Origin: Asterias rubens
Lineage: Eukaryota > Echinodermata > Asteroidea > Forcipulatida > Asteriidae
Assembly (NCBI RefSeq): GCF_902459465.1
Contig: NC_047070.1
Coordinates: forward strand, 15,526,156-15,590,155
Direction: 5' to 3'
DNA length: 64,000 bases
Shown here in pieces: positions 29,786 to 39,490 of the stretch (position 1 is its first letter; each line of letters begins with the position of its first letter). The translations under genes and the position numbers were made by a program. Under the pieces are notes generated by a model, which did not search any database, had not been told where the DNA came from, and saw only the letters and a list, made by a program, of their open reading frames with translations.

Positions 29786-30162
29786 AGGCAGTGGACACTA
29801 TTGGTAATTGTCAAAGACTAGCCTTCACAGTTGGTGTATTTCAACATATGCATAGAATAACAAACCTGTGAAAATTTGAGCTCAATCGGTCATCGAATTT
29901 GCGAGATAATAATAAAAGAAAAAACACCCTTGTCACACGAAGTTGTGTGCGTTTAGATAGTTGATTTCGAGACCTCAAGTTCTAAACTTGAGGTCTCGAA
30001 ATCAAATTCGTGAAAAATTACTTCTTTCTCGAAAACTATGACACTTCAGAGGGAGTCATTTCTCACAATGTTTTATACTATCAACCTCTCCCTATTACTC
30101 ATTGCCAAGTGAGGTTTTCACTGATAATTATTTTGAGTAATTACCAATAGTGTCCACTGCCT
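29786..30162 (+). mobile_element. TTAA foldback, intact 377-bp copy with near-perfect central palindrome
   Basis: TTAA lies on both sides and the termini are AGGCAGTGGACAC. The centre (29962-30002) is a perfect palindrome with 19-bp arms and a 3-bp loop. Confidence 0.85.
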
Positions 30163-30554
30163 TTAAAAACATGGTGTCGCGCATTTCAGTTATTGCTTGA
30201 GTGATGATAGTGAGGTCGTAGCAGGAACTGTGGCCAAGTAAGAAAATACATTGACTGCCCATGAAAGATTCAGTGTGTGTGAAAGTGTGATTTCCCTGAT
30301 GTAGTTTTTAATGTTTTAAAATGTCACAAAGTAGTGTAATGCAACCTGTGCTCACGTTGAGCATGGGTCCAAGGAGTTAGTCCTATGGGGGTGCTTCTTC
30401 TTTTGTATAAAGTATATGATGGGAAACTGTATCAGTGCAGGGACACAGGAAAAAAAAAAAGATGTTCCAAAAGAATGCAATTTGAGAAGATGTGTGCCGG
30501 TCCATGGTGTGCCCATATGCAAGGAGTACAGACCGGTCCTCCAGCTGGCCTGAT

Positions 30555-30940
30555 CCTTCACGGGGGCAGCAAAGGCGATTGCCTCCTTGCCCCTTGGTCG
30601 TTGCCTTGGTACTCATGAAATGCTCCAGTAGAATTTACAATTTCCTCATAGGGTGCACTTTACCAAGGAGAAAATGCCGTGGTGCCATTGCCCTCTAAAA
30701 ACGAAACATACATACTCCTCATTTACAAACAATACCGCAGACTGTATACATGTATCATGGTTCGGTAGGCTATCCAGAATTACGACAGAAACGCCTGGTA
30801 CTTCACGGAGGCACTGCGGAGGCGATTCGCAGTGCCCTTGCCCTTGAAATTCTCTAGTAGACTTTTACAATTTCCTCACCCTTTCCGAAAGAAAGTTCCT
30901 TGGTACCCTTCCCCCTTCCAATACGAAGCATCAAGCCTAG
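30555..30940 (+). repeat. Two neighbouring GCCCTTGG-rich repeat copies
   Basis: Copies at about 30555-30710 and 30805-30940 each run from CTTCACGG-GGC through GGCGATT and TTTACAATTTCCTCA to a run ending in an AACGAA- or ACGAAGCAT-like block. They differ by many substitutions, so the pair is not a recent duplication. Confidence 0.55.
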
Positions 30941-30975
30941 ACAATTCTCACTCGTTTTACACACAGACAAATTAA

Positions 30976-31332
30976 AGGCAGTGGACACTATTGGTTATTA
31001 CTCAAAATAATTATTAGCATAAAACCTTTCTTGGGGACAAGTAATAGGGAGAGGTTGATGGTATAAAACATTGTGAGAAACGGCTCCCTCTGAAGTGCCA
31101 TAGTTTCCGAAAAAGAAGTAATTTTCCACGAATTTGATTTCGAAACCTCGAAATCAACCATCTAAACGCACACACCTTCGTGTGACAATGGTGTTTTTTT
31201 CTTTCATTCATATCTCGCAAGTTCGATGACCGATTGAGCTCAGATTTTCACAGGTTTGTTATGTTATGCATATGTTGAGATACACCAACTATGGAGCTAG
31301 TCTATGACAATTACCAATAGTGTCCACTGCCT
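30976..31332 (-). mobile_element. TTAA foldback, intact 357-bp copy, reverse orientation
   Basis: It is flanked by TTAA 30972-30975 and 31333-31336. The interior runs opposite to the 29786 copy. The two copies sit 0.8 kb apart in inverted orientation. Confidence 0.85.
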
Positions 31333-32880
31333 TTAATTCAGCTTATGCGAACACACTGCTCCAGTCACTCAACCATTACGTTAAATATGAAATCAAGTTG
31401 TGTTAAATATTGGCCGAATAACATCGACTAAAATAATGATAACCAACAAAGTTTGCCGAATCAATCAAACAACGATTACTTACTCGTAGTATCAATTGCA
31501 TAAGGTACTCCATAAATTCAAAAATGTAAATCTTCAATTCAAAAATGAAATAATAATGAAAGGTTTGATATTGCTGATTTGGAGGACAGTGACCCCCCTG
31601 GAAATCTTGGACTTCGCACCTTCAAATTCCCGGAACAGACTGATGAAATAAAATCGTGTTTGGTCCCATCATGTGGCCTTACAGCTCACATTCTCCCCGT
31701 GTGTAAATACCAACTAATATTTGGAGAAGTTAATTGCCTAATTAATTGTTAAAACAAAACAGCCCAAGATATTTACCAGTCACTCAGTTGCTTTAATTGA
31801 TTGTAAATAAATATTAACAGCAAATGTTTTGAAAGGAACTATTATGGGAAGTAAACATCTACATGTATATCCTTCATCAAAAATGCAAAACAAATACTTC
31901 TCAAAAACTTTATAAAGTTTATCTTTAAACAACACTGTTTCTTGACAGTTGGTTGGTAATGACGTCAGAATGACGTCAGACCTAATCTGGTTATTGTCCA
32001 CAGAATGAGTTTTATAAAAATAGCATCAAAACACTGATGTCTTAACATTTCTTCAGAAAGACAGTACAACACATTACCAAACGGCACAGAGAGTTTTTTT
32101 TTCTCAACAAAACCATTCACCACTTGGAATAACATAACAATAATAAATATTGTGTAAGACAGAGACGGAAATAAATAATCATAAATTAAACAATAAAGTG
32201 CTTCTTTCTGTTATTTTATCAACTGACTCTTTCTTGAGCAGACTCTTCACGTTTGTGTGTGAATAAAATAAACCACACATGCCACATCTGGAACAAACTG
32301 ATGAAACAAAATGCGTACAATTCAAGATCGCAGTGTCCCTTTAAACGTGGCACGAAACAGTTACTACCTCATGAATGCTATTGATCTTATAAGAAAGCCA
32401 GTTACCACCGTTTCATCCTGACTTCTATGTCAAATCATAGAGTAACCGAACAAATCAAAAAAGAAAACTATAAAATGCGTATTTAAGAAAACTGTTTACT
32501 CTTTCACGTCAATATTGTGACGCATGAAGTAGACAATGTTTATCTCGGGTGTGACGTGACATTGTGTTTAGTGTGTGTTGCACGGGCAGGTTTCATTGAA
32601 CATGTAGTCGTAAATTGCATCGGATTGCACGCACCTTTATGAGATGTTTGTTTGTGGAGGTATTTTGTTTTAGTCATCGCAAGACATTGCAATACAGAAA
32701 GACCACTTGTCGCACTTATGACGTCACGGGTCTTTGTCGCAGTCACCTCCTGGTGTCTAAACCTGACTAATAATGACGACATTGTCCGGTTGGTTTTTCT
32801 TCCTCCATGGGTTGGGGTGACCACCAGTGTGCCACTGAGAAGGCTTTTGAAGATATCGTCATTCATGACGGTTGGACATC

Positions 32881-35800
32881 TCACACGTGACGAGGGGGAT
32901 ACTGGACGCCCCCATGCGGCCCGATCGTGTTAGTCGAGGTCCAAGGGTGAATGCCAAGCCCAGCTGGAAAGTGTGGGAAAACAGGAGTTCCGTACACAGT
33001 TTGTGCTGGACAACAACTTTCTGTCGGTACTGTTGAGGTAGGAGGTTGGCTGTAGATCGTAGAGGGCGCTAGCATTGGATACCACGGTAATCCTTCAGAC
33101 TGTACTGCTGTCCCGGTAACAACAGTGGGCGTGGTCAAGTTGGATGGCGGTGGGGTGGGAACCACAAACTGTCTTGGCATTGCCATCACCGGGGCGGCAG
33201 GTGGCGTGCTCCCATTTGATAACGGTGGAGTTGGGACGGGAAACTGGCCCTGTGTGGCCGCTGGAGGGCACTGTGACGTTCTCATTACCCTGACGGTTTT
33301 GGCAGCGGGTGGGAATATTTCGCCCGGTCTTTGACGCTTCCATCTCATTCGTCGGTTTTGAAACCAGGTTTTTACCTAACGGAAAAATGTGAAATATATT
33401 GTGTACTGACATGATATGTTCTCGTAGTGTGTGTTAGCTTTGTGTTAGATGGAAGATAAATGACTGGTGGTCAGAAATACATGTGTAATGTTGTTTAAAG
33501 TAAACTTTAGCCTCACAAAAGAACCACGCCTATATAGGCCGGGAAGAAGACAACTTGTTGTCCCACCCAATGTTGATAACAATTTCCCAGACAAATTCGA
33601 TGTGAAGCTCTCTCGAAATAGAGAACAGTTTGATTCAAATGAATTGTTGTGGGTCTTGAAACAGTGTGATAGTTAAAAATGTGTGTACCCTTCCGAAAAA
33701 AAGTTGTTCTTTATTAGGCCTACTCGGCAAGCATCCGCCTCAAAACTCTTAACTCTAAAATTTTTTTGATATGATTCATTTCTGGGTAAATTTAGGCATT
33801 TTTTTCCATTTCAAAGTTTCAAAGCCAAACTTTTTATGATATGAACAAAACATGTCCTATATAGGCATCATTTTTTTTTACAGTTTCATTCGTTTTATGG
33901 CAAAAGAGCTCATCTCTGTAATTGCTTTTTCAAAATATCAAAAAAATATCGAGATAAGCTAGCTGCCGAAAGTGCCGCGTTGGATACACCAAGGCTTGCT
34001 CTACACGGTGGGGATGAATGCTGATCACGCCTTAAATTTTACTTTACAATGTTAAGAAAACGATTACAAATTGTATTTATAGGGATCAACTGGATTAGCC
34101 TGAGACCTCCAACCATCCCAGTAAAGCTCTATTGATCCACACACCATACAATGATTAGACCTTGATCGATGTCAGACTATTCTACTAATACAGTGGATCA
34201 GCTTTCCTGGGATTATCCCATAATATTAAACTTCACTATTTGCGCTCTATTTCACCACGTGGGAACTTTAGTGACACAATGTATAACTTGTTTTTGTGTG
34301 GCTGTGTGTTACCACTGTTTGGTGTACAAAGTGCAAGCCCATTTTGATTTACATACAGTGGAGAGTTTGTTATTAAAGTTTGTCATTTCTTAAAAATTTG
34401 TATCACTCATGCACTCAGTAAGTCTAAAGGTAAAATCCATCAAACAAAATATCTCAATATAACCTACAGTACTCAGTCTGTTGAAGTTACATTGCAATTA
34501 GTGGTAATGAATGTTTAGACGGCACAAAGAACATCACAGCTCTACCAAAAAATAAGAAATGTTAACCTCTTTCTGAGATGTTTACACTTTTAGTAAGCCA
34601 ATTTTTTAAGACAAAGACCTTTGGCCTGCATTCCTTAACATTTGAACCACCATTTTCTTCTGCAAAGCTTTTGCATTTCAACTCATTGCACGCACGCAAC
34701 TTTTGTAAGCGTATATCATTGTTGTTTTGGGGTAAGAAAGTGACAAAATTAAATAGTTACTCGGTAATTAAATTTTGAAGTACCTGTGTTTCTTCCAGTC
34801 CAAGCTGTACAGCAAGCTCCTTGCGATCTAAGATATTCAGGTACATACTAATCTTGAAGTATTTTTCCATGTACTCCACTTGCTCCTTTCTGAACGTTGT
34901 TCTTAATTTCCTTTTCTTGAGTTGGGGCAAATTGCACTCCGGTGGGGCCGGTCCTGCATAGATAGTGAAACAGTAAATTTGATAACTTTGACAAAAGCTC
35001 TTTGACAATTTCAAGCGAGTTGGCGAACCATTTGAAACCATTCAAAGGCTCAGTGCAAAGAACTGTGCATACTTTGACTACCGTATAGATTCATTCTCCA
35101 CAATGACTGCATGATATAAGTCTGTCATTCAAAATGGACGATTTCAATTAGTCAAAATGGATTGAGTTACCTAGCGCAAGAACCATACAAAAGGGCGCGC
35201 AAGGTGGGTTAAAAAGGGGGTACAGAGTTAGTTATTTATTAACTAACACAGAATCTAGCAGTAAAAGAGGAAACAACAAAATGTTAAAGATGACCACACT
35301 GGGGTGGGGCATTTTCCATTTTCTGGACCTGGATCAAAATTTTTTCAACGCTCTAATAAGAGCAAAACGAGAAAGGAAAACCCAGTGCAGTCAAGTTGGG
35401 ACTTGAACTCAATCCACATTTAAAGGGCCCGGTGGCATTCGAACCGGGGTCCCAGAGATGGACGGCGAGGCAAGACACCACTTAACAACTCAAACTAAAC
35501 AATTCAAGTGATTATACCAGTGACACAGGAAGTCAAACAATATTCCATTTGACTTTATAAATACTAACGTTTTGTGATCATCCTGCCATCTCCAAGTCCA
35601 ATATGTGTGATAGGAGCCACTGCCATAGTTGGCTGGCAGACTGGACGCCATGTTGGTTTAATAACTCCAGAAAAGCTGGCTGTCTCTGTGGCGACATTGC
35701 TACACTGCCCATGAGTTTGCTGGTACCGGCTATTTGATGAGGCTGGTGGTGGAACCCAACCCGTTGATTTTACTCCACTCTTTGTAGCAATCTTCAGGAG

Positions 35801-36334
35801 ACCAACACCTTTATTGGAGTCTCCTTGAGGGTACGAGTAGAAAGGCAAATGATCATTGCTCATAGATGTAATAACATGCAGTGGAGTCATGAACTTCTTG
35901 GCTGCTGATTCCACGTAAGGATAGTTGAGTTGTTGTGGAGGCATCATAGGCGAAGGTGTCATGCTATGATAAAGCATGTTGTTGCAATGCTCTACGGGTA
36001 CGTGTGCCTGTGAAGAGGTAGAACCCAGTACCAACCCAGATGATGGTGCCCGGTAGGGTAGAGGTGCTTGACTTGTACGCGATGATACCACAGTGTCAGT
36101 AAAAGTATTTGATGTTGGGATGGGCAAGTAGCTACCGAAGATACTATCCTCAAGTGACTGTGATCCGTCCCTGGTTTCAATATTGTTATGTTGCCGGTTA
36201 ATCCATGTGGAGGTTGTAGCAGACTCAATACCAAACGCATTGGAGTACATCATGGCGCCACTAATTGACCCAAACGATTCACAAACAATGACATTCAACT
36301 CAGCACCTTCAATCCCTTCTCCAATAATCACTTC
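32881..36334 (-). CDS. Divergent ANTP/NK-like homeobox gene, possibly Vent-like; 5' end uncertain
   Basis: There are three exons: A 36334-35569, B 34953-34784 and C 33375-32881. Donors are GTTAGT and GTACTT, each acceptor ends in AG, and the phases match at both joins (phase 1, then phase 0). The coding part is 476 residues if exon A is coding from its acceptor, or 449 if it starts at the ATG pair at 36253/36250. The homeodomain runs from KRKLRTTF to WKRQR. Its intron falls between residues 44 and 45. W48, F49, Q50, N51 and R53 are present, but residue 16 is Met instead of the usual Leu. EQV and VKTWFQNRRM with Thr47 recall Vent and Hex families. The N-terminus is rich in Ser, Pro and Tyr; the C-terminus is Pro/Thr-rich with a repeated PVPTPP/VVPTPP motif. 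No eh1 motif was seen. It is presumably a nuclear DNA-binding regulator; the exact family is unresolved. Confidence 0.8.
34784..34953 (-). CDS. Exon B: homeodomain residues 1-44
   Basis: The exon encodes RPAPPECNLPQLKK followed by homeodomain helices 1 and 2 and the start of helix 3, ending exactly after LEETQ. The following donor is GTACTT. Exon C (33375 downwards) resumes with VKTWFQNRR after TTAG. An intron between homeodomain residues 44 and 45 is a recurring position in several homeobox families and helps in comparing this gene with candidates. Confidence 0.85.
35316..35492 (-). mobile_element. tRNA-derived SINE
   Basis: On the minus strand it has a B box (GGTTCGAATGCC) preceded by a GTGGTGTCTTGCCTCG block. 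It shares its body with copies at 39229, 52760 and 56765. Confidence 0.6.
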
Positions 36335-37089
36335 CTACGAAAAGTGTCTTAAAATTTCAAGGCAATTTATACCCCTTGTAGAGCAGTATAGACCCAGGGC
36401 TAACACCTCATGGAATACCACCGAGTAATGAACTGAATTCTGTCTTGTATGGGTGGATTAACAGTTACCCCATGATCAAAACCAACTCTTGCCCGGTACC
36501 AACCATTATAATGTACAAGATCATTGAAGCCGAGTGTAGCCTCTGTATACAACAAAAAGCTACCATAGAATTTAAGGACAGGGCATTTTAGCCACCCATT
36601 GTAGCAAATTGAAGCCTCTATTATCCTTAATCCAGTTGCGTTTATAATCACCAGTTGGTGTTTTGTGTAATGTTCTTTATTGGCAGGAGGGGAGGGCTGG
36701 ATATTTAAATTCGGCTGCGTTCTAAGAATTGCTTAGAAGCTACCAAGTAAATTAAATTGGGTTGATTGGGGAGTTGGAAAATCAATTTTGGTAATGTGCA
36801 CTGGAAACTGTGTTGAACAATGAGGGTTACCCAGTCCAAAGAGTGTTGTGAATACTGTGGAGCAATAACCTATAATGGAAATGAGGAAACACACATGGCC
36901 TGGTCTTTTGGCTTCCTCATTCCGTAATTTGTTTTTGTGTCCAGAGTAGAGTAGAAGAAAATAAAAAAGCTTGTCAGAAATGTTTCCGGAGTTGTTGTCA
37001 CAAGCATGAATAACAAATACAAAACTGTCAATTTATCCCGTGACGAGAAACTCCACTTATTTGACACAAGGGTCGGTACAAGTGCATCA

Positions 37090-37920
37090 GAGGGGGAAGG
37101 TTTGTTTTTCTATAAAAAGGTCCAAAGTCCCCCCTCCCCCAAGGAAGCAGTTGCGATAGTTTTAACAATCTATTATATATATATAAAAATGATTGCATAA
37201 AGAACTATGACAAATGGTGCCCCCCCCCCTGCAGCGTCCCCTACACTTGCAAAACAAAGGCATTACCCCAAAACACTGCAATAAACCCATTCCCCTGTCC
37301 TCCCCCACTTCATCTGTCATGCCCCCCCCCCCTTTGCCGAACAAGTCCTGACTATCCGTTGCCGACCCCTCCCCCTTCTTCAAAACCAAGAAAATGTTAC
37401 TTATTCTGTCCTTACTCTATGTTATGACTTGTGACGTAATGGGATGGTCAAAAATGGGAAGGTCTGTTTTTCTCACTCCGCCCCCCCCCCTTCTTCAAAG
37501 AGAAATCTTACCTTTTTATGAATTCAAAGTTCGTTGAAAATGGAGAGGTTCTTTTCTGGCCCCACCCTCCTTCAAAGCCAAGACAAACTTATGGGGCACA
37601 AGGGTTGTAGAAGTTTAATGAGAAGGGGAGTCCTGCTTAGCAGCCCCCTTCGTTAGAAAATGGGCAAGTTTTGGTTGCCTACCCCACCTTTTACTTCGAC
37701 CAAAGACAAACTTACTATGTGTGTTTCTGCCCGCCCCACTTCTTCTTCGATCACGCAAAGAAAGTTTACTTATGTGGCACAAAGGTCGTTAGAAAATAGA
37801 TTGTTTTTCTGCTCCTGCTTTCTTCGAACTCAAGACACTTTTTATTTATGTGAACAAGAGACGATATAGAGGGAAGAAGAGACGGTAGGAAATGGGAAGG
37901 TTAGTTTATTGTCCACACCC
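37090..37920. repeat. Degenerate C-rich tandem-like array
   Basis: Blocks of GTTAGAAAATGGGAAGG, TTTTTCTGCCCCCC and CTTCTTCAAAGACAA recur irregularly (about 70-135 bp apart), with several runs of 8-11 C. It lies upstream of B4GALT7 and downstream of no known exon; no coding potential. Confidence 0.6.
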
Positions 37921-38628
37921 CCGCTCCGGCAGCAGCTGTCCTCGCGTGTCCCCGCCCTTCCCTTTCCCACCGTGTAAAACGCCCTCTATCGAAATATTTT
38001 CTGCCTAGACTGGCGCCGAACCTTAAGTCTTTTCTTTCCCGTGATTTCAGTAGGTGGACTGGGAACATGACCATTGATGAACACAATGAATTTCCTTGTT
38101 TTCAACCAAGTCTTGACATTTTTTACGGGGATTTCTTGGTGAGTATGGACCCATTGGACCGATCGTGAATGACATTATTAAATAGGAACCTCATAGGCAT
38201 TATTACATAACTATTTAAATATAAGTCAATGATCTCACTGTAGTGTTACCAAAGTTGAATCAGTCATGTTTTCCAGACCGTTTTAATTCATCATTCATCA
38301 TCATCATGGATGGTCATTCACTCATTGACTAGTACAAGTCGACTCAGTCTTGATGATGTGTCACTGGACATGCTGGACACTGTGTCACCTGTTTCTATGC
38401 TGTCATTAACTATGCACAATATAGTGACTGAATTACACTGTGTGTCAGTGTCATTGTCATTTGTATGTGGCAATTAACACTGCTCTGGAGTCTCAGTCAC
38501 TGCACTGGTCGGAGAGTGAGTGCTCCGAGCGTTGTGGTTGACTCTCTTTTTAATTTAATGACACAGACTGGGTGCGTATATCACTACACTTACAGACAGT
38601 ACAGCTCATGTCTAGGACTACTCATGTC

Positions 38629-38674
38629 CATGAGCTCAAATTCCATAAGCTCAAATTTACAATTTGAGCTCATG
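38629..38674. repeat. Inverted repeat with internal half copy
   Basis: CATGAGCTCAAATT and its exact complement are separated by 18 bp that include a further AAGCTCAAATT. Confidence 0.7.
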
Positions 38675-38793
38675 AGAAATGGGCAAGGAACGCCAGCCAG
38701 GGAACTTGCTCTTTATAGCAAATAGCTTAATTGAAATTTATATTAAATCAATTCAGAATCATTGGTCCTAACCTAACAAAATATAAATAATTT

Positions 38794-38832
38794 CTCTGAA
38801 GAAGGTCCGGTTTGGATCGAAAGCTAAGGCCA
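38794..38832 (+). other. Hammerhead-like stem-loop motif
   Basis: CTGAAGAAGGTCC, loop GGTTT, GGATCGAAAGC. The stem is 4 of 5 bp; spacing as in the other copies. Confidence 0.35.
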
Positions 38833-39228
38833 CCTACCCTATTCATTATTAATAATTTACGATAATAATATATAATGTTAATTATTAAGTTGTCTTGTTT
38901 GGAATTGTCTTTTATTGAGACTTGGGAAGTGTGACGACTGTATGGTTGAATCAGTCCACTGAGTAAGTTTGAGACCTCCAGGGATCCAGAGCCCCACTTC
39001 AATCAAAGCAAGATTTTCTGCTTAAAATAAAATCTTTATGAAATGACCAAGCTTACTTCAAACCCCAATGTTGTTGTCATCAAAGAAACAAAAGGCCTTA
39101 CTGAATAACAATGTCTTCTGAAACATCTAAGATTTTGATCTGGGGCTATTCTCAACACTATTAATTAATATTAGAACCAACCGTGAAGATAGAACACAAA
39201 GAAGAAATTTAAATTTGACATGTTTAAA

Positions 39229-39357
39229 GATGAATACCCCAGAGAATTATTCAAGGGAAAACCCAAACCACATAGTGCACCCGGTGGGATTCAGACCAGG
39301 GTCCCGTAGGTGGAAGGCGAGGTAAGACACCCCACAACACCAACCTGACCACCCCAG
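39229..39357 (-). mobile_element. tRNA-derived SINE, partial
   Basis: CCGGTGGGATTCAGACCAGG, GGTGGAAGGCGAGG and CACCAACCTGACC match the head of the family in reverse orientation, just upstream of B4GALT7. Confidence 0.6.
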
Positions 39358-39437
39358 GTGTGTATGTATTATTTTACACTATTCAGCAACATTGTTGACA
39401 TCTCAATTACGTACATGTGTTCATTTTTCTTCTTTAG

Positions 39438-39490
39438 GTATGATGCCTGCCTCTAAGAGTGTATTAAGATGGCTTCCTACCACTGGTTAA
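39438..39490 (+). promoter_or_regulatory. B4GALT7 5' UTR exon start with overlapping short upstream ORF
   Basis: A pyrimidine tract ending in TTTAG at 39437 looks like a splice acceptor, so an upstream non-coding exon probably exists. Two ATGs at 39440 and 39443 open a 16-residue frame that ends at TAA 39488-39490, overlapping the B4GALT7 start at 39469 in another frame. Such a uORF could dampen translation; this is inference. Confidence 0.4.

Larger units (their letters stand above)
11761..32880. other. 21-kb gene-poor interval between two homeobox genes
   Basis: No convincing exon was found here. The interval alternates mobile elements (listed separately) with complex repeat-free blocks at about 16540-17250, 20030-20620, 26690-27700, 28440-29060 and 31600-31780. 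One 109-codon open stretch ending at 14293 is listed on its own. Gene deserts with islands of unique sequence are typical around developmental homeobox genes. That these islands are enhancers is inference. Confidence 0.55.
36335..39437. other. Intergenic between divergently transcribed homeobox gene and B4GALT7
   Basis: This region should contain the 5' exon or promoter of the homeobox gene (- strand) and the promoter and 5' UTR exon of B4GALT7 (+ strand). It also holds the C-rich degenerate repeat (37090-37920), an inverted repeat at 38629-38674, a hammerhead-like stem-loop at 38794-38832 and a SINE at 39229-39357. No further exon could be supported. Confidence 0.5.

Noticed and set aside
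32652..32933. Frames overlapping the 3' end of the second homeobox gene
   Set aside because: They cover the stop codon and 3' UTR of that gene and show no motif.
36400..36651. Open frame on the minus strand as a possible first exon of the second homeobox gene
   Set aside because: The only reasonable donor (after ATGAG) is phase 2, which does not fit the phase-0 acceptor at 36334, and the peptide has no related features.
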